DNA of 64,000 bases from Daucus carota subsp. sativus. Its lineage: Eukaryota > Streptophyta > Magnoliopsida > Apiales > Apiaceae. Each line of letters begins with the position of its first letter. The first letter of the stretch is position 1. Below the pieces are notes generated by a model, which was not told where the DNA came from, ran no database searches, and worked only from the letters and a program-made list of their open reading frames with translations. The stretch is from the NCBI RefSeq assembly GCF_001625215.2, contig NC_030383.2:13032779-13096778 (forward strand), written 5' to 3'. Both the position numbers and the translations under genes were made by a program. This document shows positions 11,032 through 20,748 of this stretch, one piece after another.

Positions 11032-11336
11032 TTAGTGCACAACAAGTGACTTCGAATACGTATATTACACAGAAGTAGGAGCATTTCAATAATCCTGTTT
11101 AACAGTAGATCATAATTAATGTAGAGATTAAGAACACGACATAGGTGGAAAAACAGATGGACGGCAATGGTGTGGATGGCACGATAAAGGGTAGCTTAGA
11201 CAGTGTTATTTGCTACGACAGGGTATAGATTTGAACCAGCAAACAAGCATATCATACAATTCTTCTTCTTAGATTAACGTTACATGTAACGACAATTGCA
11301 ACTAGGGTCTCCGTAATTTAGGATCATTGGTTTGTA

Positions 11337-11578
11337 CTCTCCTGTCCCACCATGTTTTTTATGTTATTTTTTGGTACGCATTTTGAAACTCTTATAAATT
11401 ATAGTTTTATAGTTTTATAATATTTTTTTTTGAAAAAAAATCCTGAAAATAAGTTTGACGTTTAAATTTTTATTCCAAAAAAATAAATAAATTAAAAAAC
11501 ATAATTGAACTATACTTAATAAGAGTCTTAAAATGCGTGTAAACAGTGAACGTAAACTACCTGGTGGGACGGAGGGAG
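11337..11578. mobile_element. Stowaway-type MITE
   Basis: 242 bp. The left end reads CTCTCCTGTCCCACCA; the right end TGGTGGGACGGAGGGAG is its imperfect reverse complement. TA lies on both sides (11335-11336 and 11579-11580). Non-coding, probably mobilised by mariner-like transposases. Confidence 0.85.
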
Positions 11579-11822
11579 TATAGTTCTAGCAATAATTTTT
11601 ATATTTATTTTTCATTTTAATTATAATAATATATTTAAATTAGTAAAGAGAATATAGTGGGGTCCAAAATATTAGAAATATAAAATAGTGGGACCAATAT
11701 AGGAATGGAGGGAAATGAATTTGTTCAAAAAAAAATAGAGGATGACCTATAATTACCTAAAAATAGGAATAGTTAGTAATTTTGAAGATATCTTAGTAAT
11801 CTAGCAAGTTATTAGAATATTG

Positions 11823-12150
11823 TTAGAACTTAGATTTATAACTTAAGAACTTGTACGATGAGATTGACTATAATAGTTGGGTAAATTAAACTCGTAAGAT
11901 ATTATGTAAAATTTCCTAAACTTATAAGACATTGTGTTGTGATGGTATTGACTATATTGATTAAGATATAATTTAAAAATAACATTTTATTAATATTTAG
12001 ATTGTTACAAATATAATATATCACTTCAATATGATAATAAATGATGTATGATTTTCCTACACATTTCTCAGAGACATGTAGAGGTTTATATCCATTGGAG
12101 TTTGGTTATAATTAAAAATAACAGGAAATAAGGTTGGAGTGTACGCAAAA
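11823..12150. mobile_element. Decayed copy of the Tourist-like MITE seen at 40181-40575
   Basis: Blocks such as TTATTAATATTTAGATTGTTA, CAATATGATAATAAATGATG, ACATGTAGAGGTT and GGTTGGAGTGTAC match the 40.18 kb element in the same order. The GAGCATCTCC ends are no longer recognisable. Confidence 0.6.
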
Positions 12151-12780
12151 CTTACGACAAAAAATCAATATTCACCTTATGTTCTCGTCAGTTCTTACGA
12201 TATATCTACCTTCCGTCGTATTTATTCTGTTTATTCGCTAGAATTCAGACGCAAAATAATAAAAAAATTCCACCGTAAAATACTGTCATAAAGAACTGCC
12301 GTAAATTACATTTTCGTCGTAACAAAATCATCATAATATAACATATTTAACTAATTAAAAACAAAAAATAATTGCAAATGGAATGTTTTCCGATTCCGCC
12401 GTAGCTACGCCGTCATAAGTTTACATAATTATATAATGATAACTCTTTAAAAGTAAAAAATAAATTGAGAATGATATGTTTTACTTTTCCGTTGTAAGTT
12501 GGTCAATGAGGTCCACGTAACAAACATACGACGGAACATGTCTTCGAATATTACACTAAAAAAAGGTTGTGGGTCCACGTGGCTGAACTAAAGACGTTAT
12601 TTCCGTTGTAATATATTGGGCCCACACTGAACATACGACGGATATTTTCATCATATCCTGTGTTTAATAAATTGAGAAATGGAATCCACGTGTCTGAACT
12701 TAAAAACTTGTGACACAATATAAAAAATGACGGAAAATTTTCGTCGTAAATGATATTAATTATGACGGAAAGGGCAAAAA
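12130..12780. mobile_element. Possible CACTA-type remnant with CCGTCGTA subterminal repeats
   Basis: The words CCGTCGTA, CCGTTGTA, TACGACGGA and close variants occur at least ten times in both orientations, with CACGTGG/CCACGT words between. Repeated short subterminal motifs on both strands are typical of CACTA (En/Spm) transposons. I found no convincing pair of CACTA termini, so the family assignment is an inference. No ORF. Confidence 0.4.
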
Positions 12781-12941
12781 ATATCCAACATAAATACTCA
12801 GAAGTATTGTGGTGAAGAAAACATTTTTGGATTATCTTATCTCATTTATCCCTTAATCATTTATAACGACTAAAAATGATTTTTACCCACATTTTTCAAC
12901 AATATCAATTACCAACATATCAAAAGAAACCAACACATCTA

Positions 12942-13244
12942 CTCCCTCCGTCCCACCAGATTCTTTACAGTTTCCTTTTTGGGATGTCCCATCCAATTCT
13001 TTATATTCCAAAACTTACCAAAAATAGTCAATGGGTCCCACCACTTCCCAACTTTTCCTCCCTTTTCACACTACTTTTACTCCCTTTTCACACTACTTTT
13101 ACTCCACTATCTCTCTTTTATTCGTTAAAAATTGACGGGTCCCACCACTTCACCCACTTTTCTTCCTCTTTTCCACTACTTTATACATATTTCTTAACCT
13201 CCGTGCCCAAACCAAACGTAAAGAATTGGCTGGGACGGAGGGAG
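12942..13244. mobile_element. Stowaway-type MITE
   Basis: 303 bp. Left end CTCCCTCCGTCCCACCAGAT, right end GGCTGGGACGGAGGGAG, TA duplication at 12940-12941 and 13245-13246. The long ORFs across it arise from the pyrimidine-rich left arm and are not genes. Confidence 0.9.
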
Positions 13245-13246
13245 TA

Positions 13247-14063
13247 TATTTTACCGTAAGAAATGACCCTTTTGATGCATCGTTTTAAGGGTTCACTGTG
13301 CTTGAACGAACAAACCAGGGTGGTGTGTAATTTGGTCCGATTTTTTTTATGTTTTTGTGCTGAGTCTGAGAATGAATTCACGAATGTCTGAGACGGTTTT
13401 CTTGCACCGAAATCTGAAACATTAATTAAAGATGCAGTTATACATCCCATTGGAAAGAGACTAGTTGTGGCATTCCGAAAGGGACTTGGGTGTTAAAGTC
13501 CAGCACTGGCGAGAAAATTTCAATGTTTAGAATGTGACATGCGATATAAACTTAAAATCGTTTAATTACAATTGGACCTGAGAGATTTTGCCAAGATTAA
13601 GCAACCATAATCGTCAAATCAATTAATGACTGACCTGATGTCAAAATAATAGGAGTATTTGTAATTTATTATTATTTATATATATTATTTCTTGCAGCTT
13701 GCTAGTCATGTGATCCGGTCCTCAAACCCCTTTTTATACAGTACTACTCTCTACTATCAGAAATTCAGAATACCACTTTACTGTTTAGAGACATTTCATC
13801 TCTATTCTTTAACTAAGCTCTCTGACTTTTTGAAGTTCTATACAATTACGTAAACTACTGCTTTAACACCAACGAAGCTAAATGGTGGAATGGATTACTG
13901 ATATGATGCATCTAACAAGAGGTTATTAAAATATTATTGAATTTGATTACAGAATTTAACATCAAATTCAATTCATCAACCGACAAGGAATCTTCTAAAG
14001 TTTGATATTCAAAACCCCTGAGTCAGAGCAACCAAATGTTAGGCATATTCATCATTAGTACTA
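13247..14063. other. Intergenic; weak promoter-like stretch
   Basis: No supported gene. A TTTTTATACAG box at about 13732 is followed by CT-rich sequence and an ATG at 13881 whose short frame runs into a possible donor (AGAG|GTTATT) near 13920. This could be the 5' end of a lost gene, but no later exon was recognised. Confidence 0.35.
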
Positions 14064-14322
14064 CTCCCTCCGTTTCTTTATTCTTTTCTCGTTTCATATG
14101 TCGGGACTGTTCATAACATGAGACAAATTACTAATTTACGTCTAATCTATAAGACTAAATATAGTCGTGAGTGATCTTGTTGGATTCGTATTCACGAGTA
14201 CTTTAATACAATGAAGTTTTTATATTTAATACCAATACCAAATTAATGATATTAAAGATCAAAAGTGTGTATTGGCAAACGTGCTGAAGAGAAACAGGAA
14301 AAGTAATAAGAGACGGAGGGAG
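14064..14322. mobile_element. Stowaway-type MITE
   Basis: 259 bp, bounded by CTCCCTCCGTTTC and AGAGACGGAGGGAG with TA on both sides. Non-coding. Confidence 0.85.
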
Positions 14323-14426
14323 TAGAATTTAGTGGAATACCACTCAGTTTTGGGTTCAAGGAGAACCAGTACGTTTCTAAATCTCTCGCAGCTCTAAACT
14401 ATACTTAGAGTGTTTAAAACAACGGA

Positions 14427-14605
14427 TTTTCTAGTGTGTCCCCATGAGCACACACTAACAATCATTTTTTGTTGAGGTGGAGAAGTTCTATTGGCCAAAA
14501 CCTCGTTAATAATCATGGCCTCTTGCATATGCACAAAAATCATGACCAGTAAAAACCCTTCATCACAACAAAAAGTAGATGTTAGTGTGTGTGCCCAAAC
14601 AATTA
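14427..14605. mobile_element. MITE of the GTGTGTGCCC family
   Basis: The left end contains CTAGTGTGTCCCCATGAGCA and the right end TTAGTGTGTGTGCCC, an imperfect inverted pair. Its organisation resembles the element at 47406-47590 (inner part with ATGGCC, TTGCAT and ACAACA words). Confidence 0.55.
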
Positions 14606-14674
14606 TAGTATCCGGATGTTTGAGCTTTAACTTGTCAATAATAATTGATGTTTGTTGCTCCCTCTGGTTTTTAT

Positions 14675-15201
14675 TAGACCTGGCAAATTTTCACACGACA
14701 CGAATACACGGCACGAAAACGACACGAAAATTTAGTGTTTGTGTTTGCATTTTGAGTACACGACACGAAGTACACGAATGAGATGTCGTGTCGGTTTTGT
14801 GTTTACCCTTCGGGTACACGACACGACACGAGGTACACGAAATAAATATAATTTAATAGTTAAAAATCAATATTTAATGATAAATATGTATATTTTCTTT
14901 TAAAATAATACATAGTTTATAATATTGTAAGTGTAAATAATTTAAATATATATATTTCATACTATTTTGTAAATTTTTTGTCTAGAAATCTAATATTTAC
15001 ATTAATTTATATATTTATTTATATTTATATTTATATTCGATTTTACACGAAACACGACACGAGAACGACACAAAAACGGAAGTACACGACACGAAAATAC
15101 ACGAACGCTAAACGGGTCGGTTTTATGTTTGGCCTTTGAGTACACGACACGAAAAGGTACACGACACGAAAGTACACGATCTGCACGAATTGCCAGGTCT
15201 A
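14675..15201. mobile_element. Non-autonomous hAT element with 8 bp target duplication
   Basis: Ends are TAGACCTGGCAA and TTGCCAGGTCTA, a perfect 12 bp inverted repeat. The identical 8 bp GTTTTTAT lies on both sides (14667-14674 and 15202-15209), diagnostic of hAT transposition. Both subterminal regions are filled with ACACGACACGA and GTACACGA words; the middle is AT-rich. No transposase ORF, so it depends on a helper. Confidence 0.92.
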
Positions 15202-15311
15202 GTTTTTATATGACGCTCAACTTTTTGCACACATCTCAATGTGTTTTGACCGGGCCCTTGAAAGTATAATTTTTAAATTTTTTTTTTGATTAAAAGTAGG
15301 TAAAAGATAGT

Positions 15312-15562
15312 GGGTGTTTGGCAGGGGCTTAAAAGCCCCGCTTCTGGAGTTTTAAGTTAGAAGTACTTATTCGTACCGTTTGTGTAAAAAGTCGAGAAGC
15401 ACTTATAAAAAGCTAGGATTCCTAGCTTTTGTTTCACGACTGCTACTTTTTTCCCAAACACTTTAATCACTTATAAGTCTTAACTAACTTCTAAATTCTA
15501 CTTCACTTTTTTATTTTAAGCAAGAAACACTTATTTTAAGCTCACCCAAACAGCCCCATAGT
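15312..15562. mobile_element. MITE with GGGTGTTTGG / CCAAACAGCCCC ends
   Basis: About 250 bp with terminal GGGTGTTTGGCAGGGGCTT and the near-reverse-complement CCCAAACAGCCCC. A second copy, missing its left tip, is at 26893-27118 and a more distant relative is at 53600-53995. Shared internal blocks include GCTTCTGGA, TTAAGTTAGAAG, CTTATTCGTACCGTTTGTGT and TCACTTATAAGTCTTAACT. Confidence 0.8.
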
Positions 15563-15662
15563 TTAATTCAGAAAAAAAAAATTAAAAAATAATATAAATA
15601 AGTGCCCGGTCAAAGCACATTGAGACGTGCGTAAATAGTCAAGCGTCATATAAAATAAAGTA

Positions 15663-16576
15663 GCTATCTAGATTATTCGTCACCCTAAATTTATATGCTG
15701 ATGAGATTCAAAACTCTCCGTCTTGAATGATTAGGAGAAAGGATATGCATTATACTACTTTAATTAGTAATTAAGTCAAGGACCACGGCAAACCTTTGCA
15801 ACATGAACCAGTTCGTTCCAAATATTTGATGAATCAAGAAATGTTGTTTAACCAAAATGCCAGGATATAAGTATTCCGGGCATGATATATAATGAGTAAT
15901 GTCGTATTTGACTTAGTTTTGTCAAATATAAAAGAAATAAAATATATTGTTTATATATTTGAAGATAAAAATACATATTTAGTACGGAATTAATTGTATA
16001 ATTTATAAATTAATATATATTGATGAGAATATTAATGGTACAGTTATATTTCTTGCTCGGAGGAGTTAGGTAAAATCGCCTACATATTAGTGTAATTCAA
16101 AAGAAGTCGAGCACTTGTAAAGGGAAGTAGCTTGTTCAATCTAATTCCCGAACCCAAAATTGTGCTTGCAGATGGTAATAATGAAGAATGAAGGTACTGA
16201 TGCAGACTGGTAGCTAACTAGTATGGATGGGACAAACAGATGTGACCCTTTCCATGCTTGCTAACAGATCACGAACAAATAGAATATAGAGTATCAATCT
16301 GACATACAAGCAAATAGAAAACCAAGGCGGCTGGAAACCAAATAAAAATATAAAAACAGGCAATGCAGCATACATACTGGATCATAGATTTAGATAAGAT
16401 CATAAGACTGCCTACCACTAGAAGTTGAAATAACTATAATTTTAAGAAAGAGTCAACTATAAACTCAGCACTGTGATGTAGGATATGGCTTTGCATTCAA
16501 CGCATAGTCGTTAACTATAAGCTTCTTACTGGTCCAGCTACTCGGGCTTGATCAAATAACGACATGCTAGCTTATG
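15663..16576. other. Intergenic, no gene seen
   Basis: AT-rich sequence without a recognisable element or ORF. The last exon of the minus-strand gene candidate ends at its right border. Confidence 0.5.
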
Positions 16577-17640
16577 ACAAATTTCACAAGTTCTCTAGCT
16601 TCATATAATGAAGATTCAGATTCTTTGCTGCTAGAACTAAAGCCATGCCGTGAGCCAGTTGCGGACCATACAACATTCCAATTTGTGACTCATATCTAGA
16701 TCATTAAGTGTTGGGCTAACTGAGAAGGGTCCGTGAAAAATTTAAAATTTGCTTCCTTGTATTTGCTACTTTTAACATATGCATTAAGGCTTTTAACTCC
16801 GTGCAAAACATGTATTCTGTTCAATTGGGCCAAAAAAAAGAAAAGAAAAGATCAATTCAAGATTCTTGTCAACAACATACCCACCTATGCCTGCCGATAT
16901 TCTTTGATTATCATTCTTGTGCCAAGATCAATCTATAAACCCAACATACCGAGAAGTACGTCTTTAGGCAGAAGTTCACATGATTTTTTAAGCTCCATGA
17001 GGAAACTTGGGATGAGCTAAAATTCCATTCAGAATCTTTACCCGAAGGTATAACATGCAGCAACAAAAGGCACTGAGTTTCAGCACCAGCCGCATAAAGC
17101 ATACATGGGACACCACTGTGATTGAGAAATCATTTTGTTGGTAATATTTTATGACTACAATACCACAAAAAGAATTTTATTCATAATGAAATTTTCAGAC
17201 TCAAAATTATGTTCCAGGACCTGGCGAAAAAAGGACTGTCATATAACATTGGCAAGGAGAGAAAGATTTTCTCGTCTCCCCAATTTAGAATATCTTCTCC
17301 ATGCCGCATTTTGATATTGTTAAATATTTCATCAAGGACTCTGAGAGAAACTATAGGAGTATCATTTTGTTGCAGTGATACCTTCAAAGTTCCAAGCCTG
17401 TCACGTAACTTTTGTTTCCCGCATAGGCGCATACTCTTCATTTTCTTCATTTCAGAAACCGTAAAGTTCTGCATAATGAAAAAATTAAAAAAAATGCTTA
17501 AGAATCCCAAATGAATAATCAAGCCGATTTTGAACATATATTTGTGATATAGAAAGAATCTTCAATTTGTGCGTTAGCATATTCCTTGACCATGTCCATA
17601 TATTCAGAAACAGAGGAACAGGGAGAAAATGGACTTGGCC
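16577..17640 (-). pseudogene. Unrecognised multi-exon gene or gene remnant
   Basis: I do not recognise the family. Four stretches look like exons on the minus strand. About 17640-17540 contains SVSEYMDMVKEYANAQIEDS. About 17470-17214 (acceptor TTATGCAG, donor CCAG|GTCCTG) contains KLRDRLGTLKVS and RVLDEIFNNIKMRHGEDIL. About 17118-16950 (acceptor ATCACAG) contains GVPCMLYAAGAETQCLLLL. The last, about 16680-16577, contains WSATGSRHGF and ends KFVIS-stop. The 17214/17118 junction keeps frame (AG|T). The third exon seems to change frame between its first half and a better-looking tail (FLMELKKSCELLPKD), which suggests a small indel. No start was found upstream of 17640, so the 5' part is missing or unrecognised. 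A live gene with misjudged introns is possible. Confidence 0.4.
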
Positions 17641-18833
17641 AAATAGGAAGACATGTTAATACTAGTCATAGATAACATTAATGTCTTCTTCGATACTTTG
17701 AACAACGTAGGTAGTCGCAAATCAAGCTACAAGTTCAGTTCATACTTAACAGCAGAAAGGGTCCCCATAATTGCTGGGTATGGCAAATGGGCTGCCCATC
17801 TTTTTCTTAATTTAGGGACTGCTTTATACCTGTAACATTATATGTGAAGGGCAGAGATATTTTTGTTCATGTCGCTAATAAATATGAATTACTATTATAA
17901 TCCTGAATTTTCGCATTTGGTGTGCTTTGTCTGAATTATTAATCTGAACCTATAAATAAGGGCAGTGGCTCGTAATAGTCTTCTGCAATAAAGGCTCTCA
18001 GCACTTCAATCAAATAGGAGTATATTATAAACACGCTTAGATGGTGGGTGGAAATCAGAAATGAGAACAAGGAGTGTGACGAATATGGATATGAAAATAG
18101 ATATTTTAAGAGTGTGAGAGAAGTGATTCATTTATAAATAAAAACAGATTCTCATTTCACATAACGAAATTAATATTCAAACATCATGGGTATGACCAGT
18201 GTTACATAAATCGGGAATCGGATTTAATCGGTTGAGTTACCGATTCAAGGATTAATAGGAAAGCGGGGATTAATCGGTGTGAAAATCGAATTTATTTTAA
18301 TATTAAAATATTATTTAATATTTAGTTATTATTATATTAGCTATTTAGTAACTAATATATTTACTATATTCATAAACTTTATAATTACTCATATTTAAAA
18401 TAATATAGTATTTTAATTCTAATGATTTATCATATATACTTCAATTAAGAAATATATATAAGGATTAATCGGATTTCAAAAATCGGATCGGTGGCTGACC
18501 TTCCAGGGATTAATCGGAGATTAAACGGTTAAATCGTAGATTTTTAAAACACCTGGTATGACGTTCTATTCTAGTTAATCGTATTCATAATCATGAACTA
18601 ACCGTCTCCCATATATAATATATAAGGAATGTCTAGTATACCAGTCACCGTAACTGTCCTGTCATTCCGCTAATAAATAAAAATCATATTTTGCTTATTT
18701 TATTTTTAAAAAATAATATATATTCATCTAGAAAAGAAAGTACATAAATATATACTGGATCATTTGTTGACATGAAGAAGACACCTAAAAACTCATAAAT
18801 ATATTTATTCATACTGTACATAAATATTAAGTG

Positions 18834-18885
<52 letters not shown>

Positions 18886-19037
18886 TAGAATTAGTATATA
18901 TTAATAAATACGTTATTTATTTGGAAATAAATAACATGTTTATGTACACTAGAATTACGTTATTTATTAATCTAGAAACATATTTATCTAGTATATTAAA
19001 TACATTTTTTCTGCCAAATGAGTTTGGAATAAATAAA
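17641..19037. other. Intergenic, AT-rich
   Basis: No credible gene. The words GATTAATCGG and GGATTAATCGG recur at 18210-18540, suggesting a small decayed repeat element. A TA microsatellite lies at 18836-18884. Confidence 0.5.
18836..18884. repeat. (TA)n microsatellite
   Basis: About 24 uninterrupted TA dinucleotides. The adjacent ORF is a translation artefact of the repeat. Confidence 0.95.
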
Positions 19038-19046
19038 ACTCGTATA

Positions 19047-20312
19047 TGACACACTTTAGCATGCTATTATCATTTTCAGCTTAACATAATGTATTTACTC
19101 TGTTGTAGCCTGCTATATTATTATCTAATCCTTTCTGCAGGTTTTATATAGGCAACAGAACTTTAGCAAGCTATTTTAGTTTGACATACTGTTATAGCCT
19201 GCTGCTTTGTAATTCTAACCTTGTGTTGCAGGAATTTTACTATAACAGAATTATAGCGAGCTGTTTTATAATAGCAAGCTATAATAGAGTCCTACCAGAA
19301 GCAGAACACTTCAAAGATTGCAGCTGTTGACTTCTACAAATATTAGGACTTAAGGTGTACGTTTTCTAATATGTATATGAGTTAAATATATATATTATAA
19401 GCTCAGGTTATTAAATTGAAAATGTTTCCTAAAATCAAGGAAGTTGTTATGTTTTAAACTTATCTTTTTATAAACACTTCCTTATCCCATTTTAATAGGG
19501 ACTGTTGCTTCAAACGTCTTTCTAAAACTCAGTCCTCTATTTCTATGGAGTTTTATATTGAACTAACAACCTGCAACGTTCACATAGTGCAACGTTCATG
19601 GAGGTTTGTTTCAATATAGCCGTTGTATTTTTCAGTATATAAACGGCTTGCTGTTTTCAAGAAATAGTTAACAACTCACGATCTTGAAAACATTCTAAAT
19701 CTCTTATGAGCTTATATTGTGTATTCGATTGATATCTTATTAGAGAGCATAGTTTGAGTTGTAATCTCTCATTTTATTAAAAGTTGTATTTGATTAGTCA
19801 CTAAAGCTAGCGGGGTTACAAGTATAGAACAAAGGGGGAGTTGGATAGAATTAATCTTCACAAGGTCTGAGGTGCTAAGGTTCGAGGAACAAGGTGAATT
19901 CAAGGAGGAAAGCTAAGGAATTCAGAGGTTCAAGAACAGGTGCACAGGGGGCTAAGTGTCGAGCTGTTTTCTGTCTGCTCAAGGTTTCAGCAAGCTGCTT
20001 TAGGTGACTGGGTAAAGGGAGATATATTATTATTCTGTAATTGTTGGAATTTTCAGTAATAATATATTCTTTTACCAAGTTGGTAAGGGACCAGGACGTA
20101 GACCATTAGACATAGGGGTCGAACCTGGCTAAAATTGCTTGTGTCTGATTTACATTTCCGCACTTTACTGTTTTGCATAATAGCCTGCTATAATCACACT
20201 TGATCTGAAAACAGTAAGCTGAAATATTCGGTAAAAGTTTAAAATTGATATAGTTAGCCATTTACACCTATTCACCCCCCTCCAGGTGTATTTACAGAGA
20301 AGAATCCTAAGA
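19047..20312 (+). repeat. Probable solo LTR of a copia/Sirevirus element
   Basis: This 1.26 kb insert has LTR-like features in order: many TAGCNNGCTA palindromes (19058-19290), a TATA box (AGTATATAAACG at about 19635), a U5-like segment with GACGTAGACC, GGGTCGAACC and CTTGTGTCTG (20093-20150), and the C-rich CCTATTCACCCCCCTCCAGG ending in TTTACA at 20296, a common copia LTR end. No pol, PBS or PPT adjoins it. The sequence ACTCGTATAT is present on both sides (19038-19047 and 20313-20322), longer than the usual 5 bp LTR duplication, so exact borders are unsure. Confidence 0.55.
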
Positions 20313-20322
20313 ACTCGTATAT

Positions 20323-20748
20323 ATAACCCCTAAAAATAACGTATTTATTTAGATAATAATAACTTTTTGACAATGAGGTTGAGTTATAAGTATATGAGAT
20401 TTTAGTAAAGTCATATAGATTTTGATATTCAAAATATCTAACCAAAGAATTTTCGATTTGACTGGAAATATACCAGATTAATTTGATCCGCTTTATTAAT
20501 AATTATAAGATTTATTTAATAAATGATTTTTAACTAATGAAAATTTAGTCGCGAAATATCAAAAAAAATATAACAGAACATTATATAATTCGAAAAATAT
20601 AGTAAATTTTGTAAAATAATTGTATTGTTCAAGAAATAATTAAATAATATAATTGTATATTGGAAATTAACAATATATCAAATTAATTTGATGGTTAATG
20701 ATTTAAAACAATAGGCTGAGGAAAAACAGTATATGAATTATTAAATAA
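20323..20748. other. Intergenic, AT-rich, nothing recognised
   Basis: No ORF above background, no terminal repeats and no splice pattern seen. Confidence 0.5.

Larger units (their letters stand above)
14658..15662. mobile_element. Outer MITE split by two nested insertions
   Basis: The arms TATATGACGCTCAACTTTTT plus CACATCTCAATGTG and TTTTGACCGGGC (to about 15255) are the reverse complement of GCCCGGTCAAAGCACATTGA onward at 15603-15655. The left tip CTCCCTCTGG is separated from its arm by the hAT element 14675-15201, whose duplicated target GTTTTTAT is the arm's own sequence. A second MITE (15312-15562) sits in the spacer. Removing both leaves a Stowaway-like fold-back of about 200 bp. Confidence 0.7.

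Noticed and set aside
12876-13259. 127-codon ORF
   Set aside because: It runs through the pyrimidine-rich arms of a Stowaway MITE and is a composition artefact.
18831-19049. 72-codon ORF beginning with alternating Tyr-Ile
   Set aside because: Translation of the TA microsatellite.
19038-20322. MULE transposon, because of the 10 bp flanking repeat
   Set aside because: No terminal inverted repeats, while TATA, U5-like and C-rich end features fit an LTR better.
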